Assembly (NCBI GenBank): GCA_963807235.1 | Contig: CAWEBF010000007.1 | Coordinates: 1-43,033 of the forward strand | Origin: CAWEBF01 sp963807235 | GTDB taxonomy: Bacteria; Acidobacteriota; Vicinamibacteria; Vicinamibacterales; UBA2999 | DNA length: 43,033 bases | Reading direction: 5' to 3' | In this document: positions 1 to 7,201 of the stretch, piece by piece | How the letters are laid out: every line of letters begins with the position of its first letter | Position numbering within the stretch: position 1 is the stretch's first letter | Position numbers and translations under genes: made by a program | The notes under the pieces: model-generated | Database searches by the model: none | What the model was told of the DNA's origin: nothing | Seen by the model: only the letters and a program-made list of their open reading frames with translations

Positions 1-208
1 GCACTTCGATTTGAAGGCCGCTAGACACCGCCTCTTGCACAGCTGGAGCGGTTGCAGCGGCGCGCCGCTGAGACGCCGCTCGACTACGAGCTGCCGCGGC
101 CTTCAGTTTCTTCTTCAGCAAGGCGCCAGCCGCGGCCCGCGCACCCGCCTTGGCCGCAGCCTTCGCGAGCTTTCCCCGAACAGATGCCTTCGTAGCCGTT
201 TTCGCCAT
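1..208 (-). CDS. Ala/Lys-rich basic protein, partial (runs off the left edge)
   Basis: An open frame starts at ATG 208 on the minus strand and stays open to the window edge, giving the first 69 residues. It begins MAKTATKASVRGKLAKAAAK and continues as an Ala/Lys/Arg-rich stretch, then turns less basic near residue 57 (APAVQEAVSSG). A purine-rich GGGGGAA lies just upstream of the ATG and supports this start. The composition resembles histone H1-like or other DNA-binding basic tails, but the diagnostic part may lie outside the window, so no function is assigned. Confidence 0.5.
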   Translation of the reverse strand, partial: MAKTATKASVRGKLAKAAAKAGARAAAGALLKKKLKAAAARSRAASQRRAAATAPAVQEAVSSGLQIEV

Positions 209-399
209 GCTGTTCCCCCTGCGTTCCCGCACGCCGCGTTCCCACGCCGCCGGCAAAACGCCCACGGGCAGGAGCTGACACAGGGATAAACGCTCAGCCG
301 CCCAAAACGAACGTCGTCCTGTTCGATTTCAGCGGCGGCGGCGTTTTACTCTGTAACGCTGATTGGCACGTCGCGCGCAGCTCGCGAAAAGGGGGAGCC

Positions 400-1911
400 A
401 TGGGAAAGCGCCTCAACGTCTGGAAGCTCAGCCGAACAATCCGGCGAGTCCATCGGGTCCCTGGGACCCCACCATCGAGTGGTACACCAGGGCGGTGCGC
501 GAGATGCAGAGGCGCCCGATCTCCAATCCCACGAGCTGGAAATATCAGGCGGCGATTCACGAATACCAGCAGGGCGTGCCGCCGAACACCGAGCCGGTGA
601 GCACGTTGCCAGCCCCGCGGATCGGGGGCAGTTCTGGAATCAGTGCCAGCACCAGAGCTGGCACTTCCTGTCCTGGCACCGCGTCTACCTGGCCTACTTC
701 GAGCAGATGGTCGCCAAGACCGTGGCCGCGCTGGGGGGTCCCAATGATTGGGCGCTGCCCTACTGGAACTACAGCGACGCATCGAATCCGAACGCGCGCA
801 GCCTGCCGCCGGCGTTCTACCGGGCGACGCTGCCAGACGGCACGCCCAACCCGCTGCGGATCACGCAGCGGCGATCCGGCGCCAACACCGGCGCCATCAT
901 TGCCACCGCGGCGAACGTGAACCTGACGGCGGCCCTCACGGAACCGAGGTTCCAGGCGGCGTCCACCGGCGGCAATCCCGGTTTCGGCGGCCCGAAGACG
1001 GGCTTCAACCACGGCGGCGCCTTTCCCGCCGGCAAGCTGGAAGCCACCCACACGGCTCGATGCACGTGCGCGTGGGCGGACCCACCGGATGGATGAGCGG
1101 CTTCAATACCGCCGGGCTCGATCCGATCTTCTGGCTGCATCACTGCAACATCGATCGCCTGTGGGAGGTGTGGCGCAAGCGCAACGCCGCGCACGCCAAC
1201 CCGGTGGACCCGGCCTGGCTGGGCGGCCTGACGTTTGATTTCCACGATGCCACCGGCGCGCCGGTGACCCGCACCGCGGCCGAGTTTCTGGACACGCTCA
1301 CCTGCCCGCTGCCGTACCAGTCCGATGACGTGTCCGATCCGCTGGCCGGCACGGGACCAGCCGGAGTGGGGATCGCAGTCGCGGCCGCCGCAGGAGCCAT
1401 GAGCAGCAACAACGCGGAGATGGTGGGCGCAACGGCAGCGTCGATCGAGCTCACCGGGGCGCGAGCCGACGTGCGTATGGACGTGGCCCAGCCCACGGGC
1501 CCGGCCGCGGCGCGGGTCGGCGTGGCCAGCGCGGCGCCGCTGGAGATGTACATTAACGTCGAGAACATCACCGGCCTCGAGCCCAACATCTACGACGTCT
1601 ACGTGAACGTGCCCGCGGGGGAGGATCCGCGCGCCCATCCGGAGCTATATGCGGGCCAGCTGCCGATGTTCGGCCTGGCCGAGGCCACGCGCGGCGACGC
1701 CAACCGGCCGGCCGACGGGCTGCACTACGCGCTCGACATCGGGCACATCGTCCAGCGGCTCCAGGACGCGGGGCGGTGGAATCCCGCCGAGCTCAATGTC
1801 TCGTTCGTGCCCGAGGAAGAGGCCGGGGGCGTGGCCCCGGCCGCTGCCGGCGCCGCGATTGCGCCGGTGCAGCCGATCCGCATCGGTCGAGTGAGCCTCT
1901 ACGTGTCGTGA
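400..1911 (+). pseudogene. Tyrosinase / polyphenol oxidase, disrupted by three frameshifts
   Basis: Type-3 copper tyrosinase, which oxidises phenols to quinones. ATG 400 (MGKRLNVWKL, GGGGGAG just upstream) matches the family N-terminus. Reading then needs one base added near 433, 609 and 1048; in each case one more C in a C run restores the frame. The restored product is about 504 residues. CuA: an early His (AAIHEYQ) then QCQHQSWHFLSWHR. CuB: PHGSMHV then DPIFWLHHCNIDRLW. A C-terminal polyphenol-oxidase-like domain follows (codons 1480-1908). No signal peptide is visible. Its stop overlaps the next gene's start. The three losses in about 620 bp could be sequencing error or real decay; both copper sites survive if the frame is restored. 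Confidence 0.85.
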
Positions 1912-2687
1912 CCACGGTCAGCGCGGCGGCTGTGAGGTGGCCGGCCGGGCCGGCCGCCATGCTGGCGTGCCTCAAGCGCCTGGCATGGCGAAGCCCCGAG
2001 TCGTGGAGCCTGGCGCTCAGCGGTCTGGCCTGGGTGTGGTTGGCGGCCCGCACGGCGTCGGCTGCCGATCCGGCGTCGGGGACCCACGCCGTGCACCAGC
2101 CACTGGCATCCGCCGATGCCGTTGTGGCATCGGTGGCCGCGGGGCTGGCCGACTGGTCGCTGATGGTGGTGGCGATGATGGTGCCGCTGGTCGCGGCTTC
2201 GGTGCGGATGGTGGCCGCGCGGAGCCTGTGGCGACGGCGGCATCGCGCGGTGATCATCTTTCTTTCTTCCTACGTCCTGGTGTGGTCCGTGGTCGGCTGG
2301 GCCGCGCTGGCGCTGGTGACGCTGTGGCTCGGCAGCGTCGCCTCGCCCGTGCCGGCCACTGTGGCGCTGCTCCTCGCCGCGGCGTGGCAGACCACGAGAG
2401 CCAAACAGCGTGCGCTGATGGCCTGCCACCGCTCCGCGCCGTTGGCACCCCACGGCTGGCGCGCGACGCGCGACTGCGCCCACTACGGTCTGCTGGCAGG
2501 GCTGCGCTGCGCCGCCAGCTGCTGGGCGATGATGCTGGCGTGCGCACTCGCGCACCACAGCGTGCTGGTGATGGCGGTGGCGTCCGGTGTGGGGTGGGCC
2601 GAACGTTCCACTCGGACCAGTCAGCGTGCAACCAGCGCCGCACTGGGCGCGTGCGCGCTGCTCCATGCCATCATCTCGAGTCTATGA
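1908..2687 (+). CDS. DUF2182-type predicted metal-binding integral membrane protein
   Basis: 259 residues with several hydrophobic segments. Two family hallmarks are visible: the segment DWSLMVVAMMVPLVAASVRM and, near the C-terminus, a Cys-rich helix LRCAASCWAMMLACAL followed by His-His. These fit DUF2182, a family predicted to bind metal in the membrane. The GTG start at 1908 overlaps the TGA of the tyrosinase in a GTGA arrangement, so translation is probably coupled. An ATG at 1959 is an alternative start. Pairing with a copper enzyme suggests, without proof, a role in copper supply or membrane redox chemistry. Confidence 0.7.
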   Translation: MTTVSAAAVRWPAGPAAMLACLKRLAWRSPESWSLALSGLAWVWLAARTASAADPASGTHAVHQPLASADAVVASVAAGLADWSLMVVAMMVPLVAASVRMVAARSLWRRRHRAVIIFLSSYVLVWSVVGWAALALVTLWLGSVASPVPATVALLLAAAWQTTRAKQRALMACHRSAPLAPHGWRATRDCAHYGLLAGLRCAASCWAMMLACALAHHSVLVMAVASGVGWAERSTRTSQRATSAALGACALLHAIISSL

Positions 2688-2691
2688 CTCG

Positions 2692-3739
2692 ATGCGCGTC
2701 ATCCTTCCGCCGTTAGTCATCCTGCTCGGCGTTCTTCTGGCGGCTTGTACCACCGGGCTCGTTCCCCGTGTGAAGTACTCCGTGCGGCCCATGGCCGTGG
2801 TGCCGCTGGGGTCCACGGTCACCGACAGCGGCAAAGCGTTCGCCGAAATGTTCTGTGCGGTCCTGCCCCACACCGATAACGGGCAGTGGGGCCGATGCGG
2901 CCCGTATCTCGAGACGCAGGTCGGCGTGCAAACGCCGGTGGATACGTTGATATCCACTCCCCTCAAGGTCATGCTGGTCGGCGGTGCGTTCTCGGAGTGC
3001 TTCGAGGACAAAGACCTGTATGTGTTCGATCGCAGCCTCGACCACCTGCGTGGGCATGGCATCGTGTTCGGCAAGCGCGTCAAGATCGGCGGCACGGCCA
3101 CGCCCGTAGCGAACGCTCGGGAGATCGCGCAGTACCTCCGCGACAATTCCGGGGACTACATCGCCATCGGCCACAGCAAGGGAGCCGTCGATCTGATGGC
3201 GGCGATTCAGTACCACGACATCGCCAGGGAGCACATCAAGGTGCTGGTGTCGGTGGCCGGCGCCATCGGCGGCTCGCGGCTATCCGATCTCGGCGTGCCG
3301 CTCGGGATCATTGGCTTTCGCGATGCGGTGCGCAAGGCCGGCCTCGGCGATTGCCAAATCGAGGATCACGGTGCAATCGGCAGCCTGCAGCGCGGCGAGC
3401 GCTATCAGGAGTTGCGGGCGTGGAAGCCGCCGGCCACGTTGCGCAGCTATTCCATCGTCGGCGTCAGCAGCTACGACAGGACCTCGAAACCGCTGCAAAT
3501 CTTGTGGAAGCGCAACGAGTACTACTCGAATCGATCAGGACAGCCACATCATCGCGGAAGAGGGAGTGATTCCGGGTGGTGAGTTCCTGGGGGTGGCCAA
3601 CGCCGACCACTGGGCGCTGGCACTGCCGATGTCCGAGCACCCACTGACCGCCAAGAAGGTGGACCAGAACCCCTTTCCGCGGACCGCGCTGCTGGAAGCG
3701 ATCCTGCGCTACGTGCTCAGGTCTGCCGGCGCGCCTTGA
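2692..3739 (+). CDS. Lipase-like alpha/beta-hydrolase lipoprotein (one frameshift)
   Basis: ATG 2692 gives MRVILPPLVILLGVLLAACT, a signal peptide with a good lipobox (LAAC, Cys19). The body has an alpha/beta-hydrolase nucleophile elbow, AIGHSKGAVDLM, where the Ser of GHSKG would be catalytic. Near 3529-3530 (AA) one surplus base moves the reading to another frame, which continues DQDSHIIAEEGVIPGG and ends at 3739 with a late ADHWALALP that could hold the catalytic His. With the base removed the product is about 348 residues. It starts 4 bases after the DUF2182 stop, so it is probably in the same operon. Substrate unknown. Its 3' end overlaps convergent tadA by 23 bases. Confidence 0.65.
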
Positions 3740-4169
3740 AGAAGTCCTGCATCAGGGCGCGGCATTCCTCCTCGCGCACGCCGCCCACCACCTCGAAGGT
3801 GTGGTTCAGGCCGGGCAGCGCCAGCCCGGCGACGGCCGACACCAGCGCGCCGGTCTTCGGCTCCGCGGCGCCGTAAACCACCTGGCGCACGCGCGCGTGG
3901 ACGAGCGCGCCTACGCACATGAGGCACGGCTCCACGGTCACGTACAAAGTAGCGTCCACCAGCCGGTAGTTCCCTACCGCGCGCGCCCCGGCGCGCAGCA
4001 CCAGGATCTCGGCGTGGGCAGTGGGATCGACGCTGCCGATCGGCTGGTTGTAGCCGCGGGCGACGATGGCGTCGCCGACCACCAGCACGGCGCCGATGGG
4101 CACCTCGCCCTCGTCGGCGGCGCGGCGCGCCTCGATGAGCGCCTCCGTCATGAACGCTTCGGCATCCAC
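3717..4169 (-). CDS. tadA: tRNA-specific adenosine deaminase (TadA-type)
   Basis: Zinc-dependent nucleoside deaminase of the TadA family, which makes inosine at the wobble position of tRNA-Arg. From GTG 4169 the product is 150 residues, the usual length. The zinc site is complete: TAHAEI (His52, catalytic Glu54) and EPCLMC (Cys82, Cys85). An in-frame start at 4223 also exists, but it would translate the dispersed GGGGTCGGGCCTAATT repeat (MGSGLIP...) as a non-homologous extension, so the GTG before DAEAFMTEALIEA is preferred; GGGGTCGCGG lies just upstream of it. It follows ilvA on the same strand after 54 bases. Guanine deaminases share the fold, so the tRNA role is by similarity. Confidence 0.85.
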   Translation of the reverse strand: MDAEAFMTEALIEARRAADEGEVPIGAVLVVGDAIVARGYNQPIGSVDPTAHAEILVLRAGARAVGNYRLVDATLYVTVEPCLMCVGALVHARVRQVVYGAAEPKTGALVSAVAGLALPGLNHTFEVVGGVREEECRALMQDFFKARRQT

Positions 4170-4205
4170 CCGCGACCCCAAATGACGAGAGTGTAATCGG
4201 GCCGG

Positions 4206-4221
4206 AATTAGGCCCGACCCC
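4206..4221 (-). repeat. Dispersed 16-bp repeat, copy 1
   Basis: GGGGTCGGGCCTAATT read on the minus strand, between the ilvA stop and the tadA start, in the sense orientation of tadA. Same motif at 16001, 23838, 27001, 28121 and 28663. Confidence 0.8.
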
Positions 4222-4223
4222 AT

Positions 4224-5753
4224 TCACCCCAGAAAGAACTTGTAGGCGGGGTTGTCGTGCTCGGACGTGTAGGGATAGCCCAGCTCGGCGAGAAACGCGT
4301 GGAACGCCGGCAGGTCAGCCTCCCCCACCTCGAACCCGGCCAGCACGCGGCCGAAGTCCGCGCCGTGGTTGCGGTAGTGGAACAGGCTGATGTTCCAGCG
4401 GCCGCCCATCTTCTCCAGGAACTGCGTGAGCGCGCCGGGCCGCTCGGGGAACTCGAACCGGCACAGCCGCTCGTGCTGCACGTCGGGCGCACGGCCGCCC
4501 ACCATGTGCCGCACGTGCAGCTTGGCCATCTCGTTGTCGGTGAGATCGGCCGTCTCGTAACCTTTCGCGATCAGCTGCGCCGCCAGCTCGGCGCCGTCCT
4601 TGCGCGACTGCGTGGCGATGCCGATGAAGATGTGCGCCTGGTCGCGCCCGCTCAGCCGGTAGTTGAACTCGGTGATGACGCGCCGGCCCAGCACCGCGCA
4701 GAGCTGCCGGAAGGCGCCCGGCCGCTCCGGCAGCGTGATCGCCAGCAGCGCCTCGCGCGACTCCCCCGTTTCCGCTCGCTCGGCCACGAAGCGCAGGCGG
4801 TCGAAGTTCATGTTGGCGCCGCTCAGCACCGCGGCCACCGTCTGCCTCCGCTGCGTGCCCTCGCGCGCGGCCCAGGTCTTGAGCCCGGCCACGGCCAGCG
4901 CGCCGGCTGGCTCCATCACCGACCGCGTGTCGTCGAAGATGTCCTTGATGGCCGCGCACATCTCGTCGTTGCTCACGCGCACGATCTCGTCCACGGTCTG
5001 CATCACGATGGGCAGCGTACGCGCGCCCACTTCGCGCACGGCGACGCCGTCCGCGAAGATGCCCACGTGGTCCAGCCGCACGCGCCCGTGCGCCTTGAGC
5101 GACTGGTACATCGCGTCGGCCTCGAAGGGCTCCACGCCGATCACCTTCACGTCGGGCCGCAGCGCCTTGATGTAGCCGGCGATGCCGGCAATGAGCCCGC
5201 CGCCGCCGACTGGCACGAACACGGCCGACAGGTGGTCCTGGCTGTGCCGGAGAATCTCGGCGCCGACGGTGCCCTGCCCCGCGATCACCAGCGGATCGTC
5301 GAACGGGTGGACGAACACCATGCCGGTCTGCGCCACCAGCTCGTCGCAGTGCACCTGCGCCTCGTTGTAGGTGTCGCCGATCAGGACCACCTCGGCCCCC
5401 AGCGCCCGCACCGCGTCCACCTTGATCTGCGGTGTCGTCTGCGGCATCACGATCGTGGCCCGCAGCTTCAGCTCGCGCGCCGCGTAGGCGACGCCCTGGG
5501 CGTGGTTGCCGGCGCTGGCGGCAATCACGCCGCGCGAGCGATCCGCCGGGCTCAGGTGCGCGATCTTGTTGTAGGCGCCCCGCAGCTTGAAGCTGAACAC
5601 CGGCTGCTGGTCCTCGCGCTTCAGCAGCACGCGCTGACCGAGCCGCGCCGACAGCTTGGGCGCGGGGTCGAGCGAGGTCTCCTTGGCCACGTCGTAGACG
5701 CGGCTGTTCAGGACGTCGTGGAGAAGCTGGGTGAGATCGGCGGTCGCGGGCAC
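4224..5753 (-). CDS. ilvA: Threonine ammonia-lyase, biosynthetic, with two ACT-like domains
   Basis: PLP enzyme converting threonine to 2-oxobutanoate and ammonia, the first step of isoleucine synthesis. 509 residues, close to the roughly 514 of E. coli IlvA, so this is the long, regulated form. PLP Lys56 lies in FSFKLRGAYNK, and the phosphate-binding glycine loop is PVGGGGLIAGIAG. The catalytic domain covers about residues 1-330. Two ACT-like subdomains follow (LAITLPERPGAFRQL and CRFEFPERPGALTQF), the site of isoleucine/valine control in the family. The start is GTG 5753 with a weak ribosome site. tadA follows on the same strand. No leader attenuator with branched-chain codons was recognised; the upstream region holds heptad repeats and a 135-nt hairpin. 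Confidence 0.92.
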   Translation of the reverse strand: MPATADLTQLLHDVLNSRVYDVAKETSLDPAPKLSARLGQRVLLKREDQQPVFSFKLRGAYNKIAHLSPADRSRGVIAASAGNHAQGVAYAARELKLRATIVMPQTTPQIKVDAVRALGAEVVLIGDTYNEAQVHCDELVAQTGMVFVHPFDDPLVIAGQGTVGAEILRHSQDHLSAVFVPVGGGGLIAGIAGYIKALRPDVKVIGVEPFEADAMYQSLKAHGRVRLDHVGIFADGVAVREVGARTLPIVMQTVDEIVRVSNDEMCAAIKDIFDDTRSVMEPAGALAVAGLKTWAAREGTQRRQTVAAVLSGANMNFDRLRFVAERAETGESREALLAITLPERPGAFRQLCAVLGRRVITEFNYRLSGRDQAHIFIGIATQSRKDGAELAAQLIAKGYETADLTDNEMAKLHVRHMVGGRAPDVQHERLCRFEFPERPGALTQFLEKMGGRWNISLFHYRNHGADFGRVLAGFEVGEADLPAFHAFLAELGYPYTSEHDNPAYKFFLG

Positions 5754-5772
5754 TTGTGGCTATTGTAAGTGC

Positions 5773-5814
5773 GGCGACCGGCGACCGGCTTCCGGGCTCC
5801 CGGCTTCCGGCTGG
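5773..5814 (+). repeat. Heptad array A1 (GGCGACC / GGCTTCC)
   Basis: Six consecutive 7-bp units: two GGCGACC, GGCTTCC, GGCTCCC (one extra G before it), GGCTTCC, then a partial GGCTGG. It lies 20 bp upstream of the ilvA start. Confidence 0.8.
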
Positions 5815-5838
5815 ACGAGGGCTTCGGGTCAGGCTCCA

Positions 5839-5973
5839 GCGGTTCGGGGACGGCACGTGGGCGCAGCGAAGGCCTATGCCAGTCCGACCTCGGAGATCCG
5901 GGTGAGGAGCGGAGGGAGCTTTCCCGGACGCAGCATCGGACTTCGCGGCGCCCACGTGCCGTCCCCGGACCGC
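5839..5973. other. 135-nt long-hairpin element (MITE-like or structured RNA)
   Basis: The arms at 5839-5864 and 5948-5973 are inverted repeats matching at 25 of 26 positions; the exception (5844) would be a G-U pair in plus-strand RNA. Pairing continues inward: 5866-5871 with 5941-5946, 5873-5874 with 5938-5939, 5876-5879 with 5933-5936, and an apical stem 5897-5902 with 5923-5928. It lies between the 3' end of the PHP gene and the ilvA start. No terminal ORF or target duplication was seen. It could be a miniature transposable element, a REP-like element or an RNA. Confidence 0.65.
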
Positions 5974-5990
5974 TACGGGTAGGCCGCTCT

Positions 5991-6018
5991 GGGCTCTGGG
6001 CTGTGAGGTCTGGGAAGA
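5991..6018 (+). repeat. Heptad array A2 (GGGCTCT-like)
   Basis: Four units in 7-bp register: GGGCTCT, GGGCTGT, GAGGTCT and GGGAAGA. More degenerate than the other arrays. It flanks the hairpin element on the side opposite array A1. Confidence 0.55.
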
Positions 6019-6043
6019 ACGCTCGAAAGGATCAAATCGCTCA

Positions 6044-6695
6044 TCACCCGCCCACGGTGGGCCACGAGAGCGGCGTGGCCTCCACTTTGACCCGGCCGGC
6101 CTTGATGGCGGCGCAGATGGCGTTGGGGTTCGGCTCGGCGTTCACCAGCGAATATGTGGTGCCCAAGCTGCGACAGCCGATGGATGTCGCCGTTGCCGAC
6201 AAGCGCACTTGTCGCGTGCCTGCGCCCAGCGGCGGGCCGGCGCATTGAAGTCCACGGCCTCGGTGAACATGGCGTTCACCTCCACCGCGTCGAAGAGATC
6301 GGCGTGGTCGTCCAGCAGCCCCCACAGGCAGCTCCGGGCCGGGAAATACGGGTGCGGCGCCACCACCAGCCCGCAGGGGGCGCGCTGCTTCAAGGCGGCG
6401 AGATCGGCGAAGCTCCCAACGTCCTCGGCCTCGCGCGGGAAATTGAGCAGCAGCACGTGCTTGCCGGCGATCGTGCGTTCGATGCCGGGAATCAGCACGA
6501 CGGCGCTCTGCGCGGCGTAGGGCGCCAGGCGCGCAGGTCCAGCTGCTTGTCGTGCAGCGTGATGGCCAGCGCGTCGTAGCCCAGCGCCGCGGCGCGATCG
6601 ATGAGCTGCTCCGCCGAGTACGGAATCCGGTCGTGCGGATCGTCGGACGTGTGGCTGTGCAGCTCGACCTTCAGCACATCTAGGTGAGTCTTCAA
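6044..6695 (-). pseudogene. PHP-domain phosphoesterase, disrupted by three frameshifts
   Basis: The N-terminal frame (TTG 6695; a GTG eight codons further in is an alternative) reads KVELHSHTSDDPHDRIPYS, the metal-binding HSH motif of PHP phosphoesterases. The frame then changes near 6533 to one reading AVVLIPGIERTIAGKHVLLL and VVAPHPYFP, near 6207 to LVGNGDIHRLSQLG, and near 6161 to TTYSLVNAEPNPNAICAAIK, ending at TGA 6044-6046. One base missing and two surplus restore a single protein of about 216 residues with the GND and HSH metal-site motifs, as in PHP proteins acting on small phosphoesters or nucleic acids. No clear ribosome site, so the start is uncertain. Decay or sequencing error cannot be told apart. 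Confidence 0.75.
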
Positions 6696-6746
6696 GAGAA
6701 CTGCCAGCGAATCCCCGGCCAGAACCGTGAACTCTTAATTCTTTCA

Positions 6747-6776
6747 TTGACTCGTTTCGCGAATCGTTGGTACAGT
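6747..6776 (+). promoter_or_regulatory. Putative promoter and operator of the BlaI-M56 operon
   Basis: TTGACT (6747-6752), an 18-bp spacer and TACAGT (6771-6776) resemble a sigma70-type promoter reading toward blaI. The spacer holds a dyad CGnTTCGCGAAnCG at 6753-6766, whose core TTCGCGAA is a perfect palindrome, well placed for a repressor. Canonical BlaI boxes (TACA/TGTA dyads) were not seen. Confidence 0.4.
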
Positions 6777-6834
6777 CGGCTGACGTTTTAATTTGTTAAG
6801 ACTTGCAACCGATCTGGACTAACGCAAGACTTCG

Positions 6835-7191
6835 GTGGCTCTGACGGATGGCGAGGCGCGCGTGATGGCGGTCCTCTGGCGGCTGAAGACGGCCACCGTC
6901 GCCGACGTGGTCACGTCGATGAAGGCCCAGTACACGCTGACCTACAGCACCGTCCAGACCATGCTGCGGATCCTGGAGCAAAAGGGCTATGTGGCCCACG
7001 AGAAGGTGTCGCGGGCGTTCGTGTTCCGGGCGGTGGTGGACGAGCGCCAGGCGCGCCGGCGCGCGCTGAAGCACTTGATTGGCCGCCTGTTCGACGGGTC
7101 GCCGAGCCTGCTCGTGTCCAACGTGCTGGACGACGACGACATCGACCCGGCCGAACTCGCTCGGCTGAAGAAGATGATCGAGCACGCCTGA
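6835..7191 (+). CDS. BlaI/MecI/CopY-family transcriptional repressor
   Basis: 118 residues forming a winged-helix repressor of the BlaI/MecI type: LTDGEARVMAVLW is the usual first helix and TYSTVQTMLRILEQKGYV the recognition helix and wing. The C-terminal helices would form the dimer and carry the cleavage region in characterised homologues. GTG 6835 is taken as the start because an in-frame TAA lies at 6820-6822 and no other start codon intervenes; there is no obvious ribosome site. It is followed 10 bases later by an M56 sensor peptidase, the standard two-gene arrangement in which the peptidase inactivates the repressor on a cell-surface signal. The regulon is unknown; no beta-lactamase is adjacent. 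Confidence 0.85.
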   Translation: MALTDGEARVMAVLWRLKTATVADVVTSMKAQYTLTYSTVQTMLRILEQKGYVAHEKVSRAFVFRAVVDERQARRRALKHLIGRLFDGSPSLLVSNVLDDDDIDPAELARLKKMIEHA

Positions 7192-7201
7192 GGAGGAGCC
7201 G

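Noticed and set aside
11..289. Plus-strand frame 11-289 at the left edge
   Set aside because: The minus-strand frame from ATG 208 has a ribosome site and an orderly Ala/Lys pattern; the plus frame is Arg-rich and has no family features.
4170..4223. N-terminal extension MGSGLIP... of tadA
   Set aside because: It translates the dispersed 16-bp repeat. The same MGSGLI peptide appears before the unrelated serine hydrolase, so it is the repeat and not protein homology.
4257..5955. Long open frames (up to 546 codons) antisense and out of frame over ilvA
   Set aside because: Shadows of a high-GC gene with codon-third-position G/C; they are rich in Arg, His and Pro, lack any family motif, and ilvA on the minus strand is full length and clear.
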